Below are positions 1-12,360 of a stretch of DNA of 64,000 bases, one piece after another; position 1 is the stretch's first letter; each line of letters begins with the position of its first letter. The position numbers and the translations under genes are program-made. Under the pieces are notes generated by a model that saw only the letters and a list, made by a program, of their open reading frames with translations, did not search any database and was not told the origin of the DNA. The DNA comes from Apus apus (taxonomy: Eukaryota > Chordata > Aves > Apodiformes > Apodidae), in contig NC_067283.1 of NCBI RefSeq assembly GCF_020740795.1, positions 44,319,659 to 44,383,658 of the forward strand, given 5' to 3'.

Positions 1-3309
<3,309 letters not shown>

Positions 3310-4440
3310 TGCATATTGCATTCTTTTGTTTGCAAACTTAGGGATTGCTGTCTAAAGATGTAGGAGAAAGCAAAACAATATTTGGAGGATAAATCCCAAG
3401 GGTTTTTGACAAGCCCTTCGTTTCACTGGCTAATGATGAACATTCATGTTTCAAGACTGTTTAGAATTTAACTTCCAGCTGTGGGAGTAACAAATGAAAT
3501 TATGCAACTTTGGTAACATTTTTTCCTCAAACATAAATTTACTTTAGAAATTGACTGGGACTGGGGGGCGGGGAGGGGGTGTGTGTTAATTTAAAGCAAG
3601 ACCTAAGCCCAAGTCCCATTTTCTGCACTTAAAAGATACAACTGTGTAAAATCCTTCTCTTAGATATAAATATTTTAGTTTGTTTTTATTTAAAACATTG
3701 TACTATTTTACGGTGGTGGGACTTTGCTACTAATACAAGGATAAAACAATATTTCAGAGGCATTCCACTGGGTTTAGAGTCTGTCACAAGAGTGCCATAT
3801 TCTAGCTACTGTATTTATTTACTTTATCCTGCAATGTGTAAGCGGCTCAAGTACCTTGTGCTACAGGTTTTTTGTATCCCAAGTTGTTTGGTTTTTTTTT
3901 TGCACAGGATGTGACCGCTATTGGATCACTGTTTTTCTTTTCTTTTTCTGTGATTGGAAAGCCTATACTGCAATTTGAAGTAAATGTTTGCTTTTCTTAA
4001 AAGTGTGTTGTCTCTTCGTTTTGAACGAAACTGGCATTTACACCAGACCAGCGTGCTTGTTTGATGTAATTTTAGATACAAGCTTTATTTCACACATTGT
4101 TCCCTATTTACTTTAGCTTATGACTGTTAGGTCACTAGAGTGATTATAGGACAGTAGTGTTACTGAAATTATTTGTAGTGCATTGAATTAGAAAGTGAAT
4201 GCACTAATTAATCCTCAGTCCAATGGCAAAAAACTCCACCCCTCATTCAAAGAAGCTTGAATATCCTTCCTTCTTCTACCTGGATCATAAATAAACTCTT
4301 TACTGGTAGTGTAACTTAAAATTTTTATCCTGCAGAATGACTTTTTGTTGATAGAAAAGCATTGTTATAGCATTAAAATACAATTGTAATAGCATAATAA
4401 TACAGGTTCAAAATATTACTAATAAAATACTTAATATTCT
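3310..4440 (+). other. ATP2C1: ATP2C1 probable 3'UTR with poly(A) signals
   Basis: AT-rich sequence without coding potential follows the ATP2C1 stop. AATAAA hexamers at 4290-4295 and 4421-4426 are plausible cleavage signals and would give a 3'UTR of about 1.0-1.1 kb. The end is inferred from the hexamers only. Confidence 0.5.
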
Positions 4441-6927
4441 TCTGGAAAGACAGTAAAAACTGACAATGCATGCTGATGAGGAGCCTCTTGAAGGAACCTG
4501 GGTTTTTGGGAAAGAACAGCAACTCTACCTTTCATAGAGTAAGTCTTAATTTGTTGATGTTCTTCCATGGGATTTGACTGCTTTGTGCTCTGTACTCAGT
4601 CTTGGAGTCTCAGAAATCCAGTAAGTGTTGAAGGGCAGATGAACACCCATTTGTCATCTCAGCTTGGAAATGTTACTGTCTAGTCTTGAAACAGATTTCA
4701 TTAAGTACCTCCTTCCCAGCACAAGTCTCATGTTCTGAATGAGGTATGTCAGTCTGAACAAGAAATAAAATTTCAGTCCCTTAAGAACAATTACTTCTGC
4801 CTTCTTGCAGGGTGAACTTAATGGAATGCAATTTACTTCAAACCTGCCAAGGTAAATTTTGCCATGTATTCCGATGGAAGATGAAATAGTAACAAGTAAC
4901 TCACCTGTAGAGCTCAATCTCATTACTTATGAAAAATGCATGAATGCCATTGCCAGTTTTTGGCTACACTCTTGATCATTACCACTTCGCAATTTTGAGA
5001 GATTTTTCTTGAAAACAATTGAATCAATGGTAGGATTTTTCTGCAAAATTTGAGCAACCAAGGACTTTATTTGCTCTTACTAAAGCATGGAATAGAGAAC
5101 TTTTCAGTTTTAGTAAGTAATAACCCTTTATTTTTTTCCCTCCCTAAAGCAGATTGAAAACCTATGTCTCAAAAACAGGAACATTTTATTTAAATTCTGC
5201 ATAGTAGCCCTAGAATGAGTACTTATTTTCTTCTGCATATGATTGGTGTTTGCAATGGGGTGTACTTCATTTTACCAGCAACCAAGAACAGATGAATTCT
5301 ACCTTGAGAACACATTCCCAGCTGAGTAATTCTGAATTGTTGAGTCAGCACTACCAACAGTATTCTCAAAATGCCATATGATCATAGCATTTTTATCCAG
5401 AAGTGGATTACTTGAGTTTATCCTGGTCTTCCAAACTGACTGAAGATAATGCTTCTCAGCAAGTCTCAAGTTCTCCAGCATTTTTCCAATATGGGATTCA
5501 GCATAGAGATTTCTCTTCTTACAGCACTAACAAAGTGGAATCAAAGAGACGTGTATTTAAATATTTGTGGCTTACTTTAAATGTGACTATTTCTGATGAT
5601 TAAAAGCCGTAAGAAACTATGAAGCTAGTAAAATGAAACACATGGGATCATAATGGATCATTACAGGATAATTTGTAAGACTAAGGATTTAAGTTTTAGT
5701 TACTGAAATCAAGACCTTTAACCCTTTCAACTCAAATCACCTGATGGAAATGTGACTTTGCAAACTGCAGCAAATTGTAGTTTATTTAGAAGTGAGTTGT
5801 AAAGGTCTGGTAACTTGCTGTATGGTTGAGCTTTGGTTCCATCTACTGGTAGTTTAATATGTAGCAGCTTTGTGCCAGAAAACGTTAAATATTACTCAGA
5901 CTGTATCTCAAAAATAGTTTCATTAATTTAATAGATGTTATAAACCTGTTATCTTTGAATATGTTGTGGCAGTCTCTGATAGCTGTCTGATATCAGAGAC
6001 CCTTCCTGCAAGTCAAGATCTAGTGAGTAATTTCCATGTGGATAGCTGTCAGACTGGGGACATAAACTGGAGTGAAAAATGAGCAGATGATGCTGCAGGA
6101 ATCAAGCTTGAATTCTGGTAAGTAATGGGCAAAACTTCGATTAAAAGTGGAAATAATTATTTTCCTGAAGGTAAGAAAAGGTATATGGATTCCTGAGGAG
6201 AAGAAACACAAATGTAATAATTAGATTTCACACAAGGAGGACACTGGAAAAACAACAGCTTTGTAAGAAACACATTTACGTAGTGACTAATTTTGCTGGC
6301 AAGTTGGCTACTACAAAGCCCTGAGAAATACTGCTGATGTAGGATTTTTGAAAGATACAAATTATTTTTCAGTATTACCATGTTGATAGTAAGGGCTTGT
6401 CACGTAACTTAGTGTTTACATTAATTAAACAGATCTTAATTTTATTGCCATTAGAGAAAAGGAGATTAACTTGTATGACATGAGTTTGTTAATGGCAGAA
6501 GAGTGTGCAAAATTACCTGGAATTAACAAACTTTCCACTGTATGACAGTTTGTGTATGCTTGTAAGCATTTAACTTACATACCAAAGTGGGGGGCAACAG
6601 ATGCTGAAGTTTCTCCCCAGGTATAGTTCAGTACCTATAATACCGCAAGCACAACTTAGCTGAAGCCCAGTAAAGCTTTGCTCTGATTTTCAGTTAGACT
6701 GATACCTTTGAAGAAAAACAAAACACCACAACTTTTATACACCTTTTTTTATAAGACGGTTAGTTACAAAAAAAGTAAATATAAAAATTCCCTGAAGTAA
6801 GAATTGTTGGTGAAGATTGAACCAGGAACTCGTGTGAAAACAGGTGAACAAATTCCAACAGTTGCCTATTTTAATGCAATTTCTTCCATCTGCATGGCAT
6901 TAAAAGTTAAATCCAGGAATAATGCTT
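4441..6927. other. Convergent ATP2C1/ASTE1 interval, including ASTE1 3'UTR
   Basis: No gene was recognised. The part next to ASTE1 must contain its 3'UTR. On the minus strand an AATAAA hexamer is present at 6446-6441, about 480 bases past the ASTE1 stop, and another at about 5070. Open frames in this stretch are short and look random. A perfect 10-bp hairpin at 5972-6000 is listed separately. Confidence 0.5.
5972..6000. repeat. Perfect 10-bp inverted repeat (stem-loop)
   Basis: The arms GTCTCTGATA (5972-5981) and TATCAGAGAC (5991-6000) are exact reverse complements separated by a 9-base loop. The hairpin lies between the convergent 3' ends of ATP2C1 and ASTE1. No U-tract follows it and no function is claimed. 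Confidence 0.7.
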
Positions 6928-7222
6928 TCAGTCATCCACTTCAAGGGATGCAAACCTATTAACATTGCATAAATCCTGAGGTTCTGGTACAGCACACCTG
7001 ATGGCCTTTTTTTCCTTATTAGATGTTTTCTTCTTTTTACAGGACTCAGATTTGGTCTTGGTCGTTCTCTGAAAGAAGTCTGGAGGTACAGTTGACTCCA
7101 CGGTATTTAACAAAACCTGATAAAGCTGAGTCATTTTTTGAGATGAACTAAACAGAGTTTCTACCGAAGGTGTTGATTTAAGCTCTTGATACAGTCTGTG
7201 CACAAGGGTCCCACTGTAAAGC
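6928..7222 (-). CDS. ASTE1: ASTE1 terminal coding exon
   Basis: The acceptor TTTGAGCAG precedes 7222. The reading RLYSGTLVHRLYQEL continues the human block TRLYSGSLVHGL. A lysine-rich segment follows (SCKKKKTSNKEKK, a candidate nuclear signal), and the frame ends at TGA 6930-6928. Confidence 0.93.
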
Positions 7223-10200
7223 CTGCTCAAAGGAAGGAGAGAATCCTCATTTAGGATCACACCTCATCAGGACAGGTACAGACATGTTGCTTACTGAGAA
7301 AGCTGAACGTAACTACATACAGGATGCAACAGTGTGCTCCTATTCTACTTAGTATTTTTCTCTGTATTAGTATCTTTAAAGAAGGGCATTATAATGTAGT
7401 AAAATTGGCCAAATCAGTTTGACACAGAAAATAAAACGATGTGTGAACACATTTTGGTGAGGGCTTGTGTGGAAAGCAGGTCTCTGAAACATCCTTACCT
7501 GCTTAGGTCTGGCTCAGAGAGAGGAGTGCAGAGCAGCTGGTTGAGATACAATCCCATCTGAAGACAGCACTGCCACTGGCAAAAACTGTGTGCGGCATCT
7601 ACATCAAAATCTTTACTTTCCCATTTCTTTTCCTTCCATTTTAGGAATTCGTTATATGCAATACTGTCATCTTCAGCACGTGCAACTGTGGGATCTAGAT
7701 GATAAATGAAAAATGACATGCAAAGAAGTGTTCTGCTGTGAACTGTGGGAAAGGAATCTGCAACATTACAGGGTCTTCAGTACCTCAGTACCGGTACCTT
7801 CAGAACCTTCAGTTCCACTTCAGGAAGCATTAGTAATGTTTTCAAGTGTCCCAGACTCAACTTTAAGACATAAAATTGAGTAAAAAATTCGAGTATCCAG
7901 GAAATTGTGAAATCAGGAGTCCTGTTAGGTAATTTGCTACACTGTTCTGTGAATTGATCCGTTCCACACAAGATTTTCATCTCCCACCCACTTGGGAAGC
8001 AGGAGGCAACAACATGAGTCCCATTTCTATAAACTAACACCTAAAGAAACTGTATAACCCTGGCATGCGTCATCTTTGCCATCAAATGGACTCCTAGAAG
8101 AAACACCACCATAACTCTTAACAGGTATAAATATTACTGAAACAATTAATGTGGTAATTTACTACTTGCAGATTCTCTCAATGCACAGTGCCTGTGCAAT
8201 TCAGGATTTTTAAGTACAGATGACTTTAGAAAAAACTCCCAAGGAAAACAATGATATATTTGAATGCATCAGTAGTGGTTATCTTTTGATACATGAGTAG
8301 GTTAAATCTACTTTTTTTGAAACTCTTACCTAAAATTGGTATTTTAGTCCTAAAGAAAGCATTTATAAATGCAAATGAATGTTTTACAAGATGGTAAACA
8401 CTGTTTTACCTATATAAAACATAAATTGAAGTCTAACACAGTTTCTCTCTCTGCATCAAAGCAAAAATTTGACACCTCGAGCTATAATGTAAATCAATGC
8501 TAACTGAACAACTCACCATTAATGAGGAAAGAAGAATTATGCAACAGATTTTCATAGCAGCTGAACATCTAAAATTGTATCATTTGGAGACGTACCTGGA
8601 TCTTCTGTTATCCTGTGCAGTTCTCCAAATACTATCATTAGAAATAAAGCCTTTAATTGATGCAAGTTCACTTTTGGCTCTGAACAACATGTCCAGTAAC
8701 ATGTTACAGCAACAGGGAGTTGTAAGTGGCTGGGGATGGATTCCATGAAGCTCATTTTCACTTTTAGAGTCTCCAGCAAAAGCATCTGACGGCGTGACCT
8801 GGGCACCTGAAAATAAATGAAAAAACTGGAGTGGAAAAATAAAGGTAAGAGTCTTTTTTGTCTTTTGGAAATTGCTCACAGCAAATAAAGCTTATTTAAA
8901 CCAGCTAGTACTTAATGTTTTTGACAAAAAAATCTGTAAGTTTTATAGATATTCTGAACAGGAAGTATTCTTAAAATACTACTCAAGGTTTAAAAACTAC
9001 AGTTAAAATGTTGAGAAAGATAAAAGGTTTTACAGTTGCCTGAGGTTAGATTTTAAAAGGTTTCAGTCTCCTTCAAATCCGGTAACTGAAACTCCTACGT
9101 AGAATTTGACTTGCTTAGAAAAGCTTGTAACCATAGTGCATTAAAATTACTTTGGTAGGGCAACAATTATATATATAAACTTCATTTTGTGCTTCCTAGA
9201 AGTTACCCTTGCTTTGTGAGATACAGTGGTGATGACTCTTCTTGGTATGTTGAAAACACACTTGCCTGTAATCCCAATGAAATCTTAAATGTGAAGCTTG
9301 CATTTTCTACCTGCAGTGTATTAATTCCTAGCATCCTCCTTCTTTGTTGTGCTTTATAACTTCTAAAAAGTGGTCTTACAAACTGTCTTATATAACTTAA
9401 TGTACGCAGCAGAATCCCAGCAAGCTGTTCAGTTGCAACTGGAGTGCTTTATGAACCCTGATTAGGATGGTTTTGCCTCCTCTTAGGCAGGCAACCCCAC
9501 AGTAGAAGACAAACTGAAATCAGTTGCCTAGAGCCCCTAAATGCAGATTAACCTTTCTTCTTCTAACCTGTTGAATTCATAATTCCCATATATTTAGTAA
9601 AGAGTTGTTAGAATAGCAGAGGCTCAAATTCATTAAACAAACAGCATACATACCAAGACCAAACTGAGGTGTCATCAATGACTCCTTAAATCCCAAAATA
9701 TGTTTCTTTGAAACTCTTTAAGTGTTTGCATATTGCCTGTTTAAAAAGCCTGTAACAATAACCTGTACCAAAAGTAGGCCTTTGGAACCACAGCTCTCTG
9801 TAGCATTTCATGGTCCTAGATAGACTTGGTTCTTAAATAGCCACCAGCAAGTGATAAAAACATACAGCACAGCCCACACACAGAGATGGTGATCTAAATG
9901 CCAGAATGGATAGAGCATGTGGCTTAAATGTGCAGTATTAAAACACCTATTTCCAGGTATTTCAGAAATTACTGCATATAAAACCTCAGTTACACTACTC
10001 GGGGAATGGGAGATTCCTTGCCATTCACAGAAACTTACAGTCTTAATCATTAGAATTTAAATATACAGGACTGCCAATGGTGCCTGGCACTAACCTACTA
10101 CAACTTTCCTTCGATTACAAGCTGTTTTTCAGGTGTAGTTCTGTCTGGCTAGCAGCAGGGGTCCACGATAGCACGATGCATGCTTGCAGCAGGTGAAATT

Positions 10201-12002
10201 GCTGCAAGATTCTTGTGTGAAATGATGGTGAATTTGTCGTAAAAAAGCATGGGTCACATTTTGTTTCAGAGCACTGCTCTGAAGCATCCGTATTCTGTTC
10301 AAATATAAATTAAGTTTTGTGTTGTTAAATTGCACTTTTCTAAATTTCATGAGTTCCTTTCTGTAGTTATAAAAGCAAGTGCAACAGAATACATAGGCTG
10401 AAAAAAGGGCTTAGAATGGAAAATTTAGGCAGTACTACACGTACACACAACCGACTTTTAATATAACTTCTCTTGGCACACTTGGGGGGGCAGGAAGAAG
10501 ATACGGGCAATCAATGTGTAGCTTCTCAAGTATCACAGGCCAAGCTCAGAGCCCTGTAGGTGTACCTGTATTAAGAAGTTACTTACTGAGGCTGCTTAAG
10601 TTTAGGCATCACATTTAGCGACCAGTGGGCAAACACAAGTCCCAGCTATTTTTTGCCAGTTGTTACACACCGTTAACCGTGATCTGCTGTGACACCCATT
10701 TACCTCCGTTAACTTCTCCAAGGGAAAATGATCATCACAAAAATCCGTGGGCAGGCTTGCTGCTTGAACAAATGTTTTTCTAAGTGTCTGTCGGAGTCTG
10801 TCGAATTCACACACAACTGGCAGCTCCGTGCTCTGCTGGCTTGGAGAAGCAGCTTCCGGACCTCGTGGCGCTTTCAGCAGCAGCCCGTAGATAACCTGTC
10901 GGATGGGCAAAGCCGTGCTGTGCGCACTAGGTCTCTGCATGTTCTCCACCTGAACGTGGAGGAAGGTACTCCTCAGCACCAGGGCATCGCTGATGAACGG
11001 GGCCAGCTTACCCTTCGCCAGCGCATCAAGCACCCACTGGGGTAAGCCCGCGTCCCGGGCAGCCTCCCCTTCGTACTTCCCGTTCTGAAAAAAGTCCTCC
11101 AGGTTCACCTCAGACGGGGCATAATCCTCCATGGAGGTGCAGAGGAGCTCCCTGACCTCTTCCCTCTGGTGCTTCTTGAGGCAGCCCAGCACGCTGTCCA
11201 CCGCCTCGCCGGGCCCCGCGAACTGCGCCAGCCAGCGCAGCAGCCCCTGCAGCCGGGCGTGCCTGCCGCCCTTCCCCGCCAGCCGCGCCTTCGCGGAGAA
11301 GCCCTCCAGGGCCGCCAGCTCCACGTAGTCGTTCCCGTTCATGACGGCGAAGAGCGGCAGCAGGCTTTTCCTCAGCGGGCTGAAATGCCCGCAGAACCTC
11401 TGCAGGGAGAAGCAGCGAGCGGGCACGTAGCGGCCCGGCGGCTCCTCCCCGCCGCAGACGCTCTGCCACTGGAAGTGGTTCAGCGGGCAGTACCCCCCCG
11501 CCAAGTCGAAGACGAAGAAGTCGCTGTCGAGGGAAAGGACGGGGCAGCCCCAGCGGTTGGCCAGCCCGGCGATCTCCCGGTCGGCCTCGGCCGAGCACTG
11601 CACGAAGGGCACGCCCAGCCGGCCCAGCGCCTGCACGAAGGCCTCGCGGCTCAGCAGCGGCACCAGGCGCCCGCCCTGGCCCCGCCACAGCCCCTAGGCC
11701 GCCCGCAGCCGCTCGGCCGCCCGGCCCCGCAGCGTGCCCAGCTTCCTGTCGCCGGCGCCGCGCCCGCCGTCCAGCACCACGAAGGGGGAGACGCGGCAGG
11801 CGCGCAGGCTGCCGAAGAAGTCGCCCACGGCCGCCGCGAAGGGGCCGTAGTCGCCGCCGCGGCGGAAGTCGGCGGCGGAGGCGAAGCAGAGGCGGTGGTA
11901 GAGGCTGCTGCCGTCGATGACCAGCTTGGTGTCCCGCACCCGCAGCTCGGCCAGGAAGGCGCCGCGCTCCTCCACGAAGCCCGTCAGCCCCGGGACGCCC
12001 AT
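6928..12002 (-). CDS. ASTE1: ASTE1 (asteroid homologue 1) XPG/FEN1-like nuclease, with in-frame TAG at codon 103
   Basis: Four minus-strand exons (12002-10704, 8806-8596, 7694-7499, 7222-6928) join to 2001 bases, or 667 codons including the stop. Human ASTE1 is about 679 residues. The start ATG at 12002 has a GCCGCC context and begins MGVPGLTGFVEERG, matching human MGIRGLMSFVED. FEN-family acidic residues are visible: D30, D78, E139, D141, D159, D161 and D225. By family knowledge ASTE1 is a nuclear structure-specific nuclease of the FEN1/XPG superfamily, reported to act at DNA ends with shieldin. The C-terminus is lysine-rich, consistent with nuclear location. The oddity is codon 103 (11696-11694), which is TAG in the correct frame while everything before and after it is intact and homologous. 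It would truncate the protein before the internal nuclease region. It may be a real null allele, a lineage-specific loss or a base error. The gene is head-to-head with NEK11. Confidence 0.93.
7499..7694 (-). CDS. ASTE1: ASTE1 coding exon 3
   Basis: Acceptor TTTATCATCTAG, donor GTAAGG. The translation includes AHSFCQWQCCLQMGLYLNQL and PLSEPDLS, matching human HIFCQWQSCLQMGMYLNQLL. It enters in phase 1 and leaves in phase 2, compatible with both neighbours. Confidence 0.94.
8596..8806 (-). CDS. ASTE1: ASTE1 coding exon 2
   Basis: Acceptor TTTATTTTCAG, donor GTACGT. It encodes 70 codons plus one base and includes RRQMLLLETLKVK and LPVAVTCYW, both nearly identical to human ASTE1. It enters in phase 0 and leaves in phase 1. 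Confidence 0.94.
10704..12002 (-). CDS. ASTE1: ASTE1 coding exon 1 (N-terminal and internal nuclease domains; contains TAG)
   Basis: The exon is exactly 433 codons, from ATG at 12002 to KLTE at 10704, followed by donor GTAAAT. Residues 1-102 form the XPG-N-like part, with KLVIDGSSLYHRLCF and SPFVVLDGG. Codon 103 is TAG. Residues from 104 onward continue in the same frame as GLWRGQGGRLVPLLSREAF and then EADRE, LDSDFFVFDL and MNGNDYVEL, matching the human protein at each block. The 5' three quarters of the exon is extremely GC-rich and the 3' end is not. Confidence 0.93.
11694..11696 (-). other. ASTE1: In-frame premature TAG, ASTE1 codon 103
   Basis: On the minus strand the codons run GCG GCC TAG GGG CTG TGG. 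Both flanks are homologous to human ASTE1 without a gap; human has His at this column by my alignment. The open segments on either side share one frame, so this is a nonsense change and not a frameshift. Confidence 0.9.
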
Positions 12003-12113
12003 GGCGGCGGCGGCGGCGGCCCCGGGCACGGCGCCGGGAGGGACGGGCCCAGCCCCCCGGAGCCCGGCCCCTCCGGCTCGCCCCGCCCGCCGGGCCGCCC
12101 CGCGCCTGCGCCG

Positions 12114-12128
12114 CGTCGCCTGGCGACG
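12114..12128. promoter_or_regulatory. RFX / X-box-like 15-bp palindrome
   Basis: CGTCGCCTGGCGACG is a perfect palindrome around a central T. It equals the RFX X-box consensus (GTTGCC-NN-GGCAAC type) with one transition in each half-site. It lies 112 bases upstream of the ASTE1 ATG, where a shared promoter would be. RFX binding is inferred from motif similarity. Confidence 0.4.
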
Positions 12129-12360
12129 GGGCCGCGCAGCCGGGGCTGGCGGGGCGGCCTCCCCGGACGGCTCCCCGGCCTGGCCAGGTAGGAGGCGGCG
12201 GCCGCTTGCTCGGCGGCCCGGCCCGTCCCCAGGGCGGCCGGAGGGACGGTAGTTCCCCCCCGCCAGGCCGCCCTCGCTTCCCTGTGCGAGGGGAGCTGGG
12301 TGGGGAAAGCGGGGACAGCTCGTACCTCCGTCTGTGTCCCCAGGCCCCCCTCAGAGCGTG

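Larger units (their letters stand above)
7223..10703 (-). other. ASTE1: ASTE1 introns (7223-7498, 7695-8595, 8807-10703)
   Basis: Three GT-AG introns separate the four exons. Their sequence is AT-rich compared with exon 1 and no repeat family was recognised. The 901-base intron contains an 87-codon minus-strand open frame at 7777-8040 that does not fit the splice phases and is not counted as an exon. Confidence 0.85.
10850..12360. promoter_or_regulatory. CpG island / probable bidirectional ASTE1-NEK11 promoter
   Basis: This is the only long stretch of dense CpG in the window. It covers most of ASTE1 exon 1 and about 350 bases upstream of its ATG. Runs of Sp1-type GC boxes occur near 12081-12105, an NRF1-like CGCGCCTGCGCC at 12101-12112, and an RFX-like palindrome at 12114-12128. 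ASTE1 reads left from here and NEK11 reads right. There is no TATA element at an expected place. A possible NEK11 non-coding first exon could end at the GTAGGA donor near 12188, but this is only a guess. Confidence 0.75.

Noticed and set aside
7777-8040. 87-codon minus-strand frame between ASTE1 exons 2 and 3 as an extra exon
   Set aside because: It has a fair acceptor, but no donor gives the phase needed to join exon 3, and exon 2 joins exon 3 directly with good homology to human ASTE1.
11663-11694. A frameshift in ASTE1 between its two long open segments
   Set aside because: The two segments are in the same frame and the codons between them are continuous. The interruption is a single TAG and not an indel.
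11169-12191. 340-codon plus-strand open frame antisense to ASTE1 exon 1
   Set aside because: It is low-complexity Ala/Pro/Gly/Arg-rich sequence mirroring the GC-saturated ASTE1 codons on the other strand. It has no domain and no splice context.
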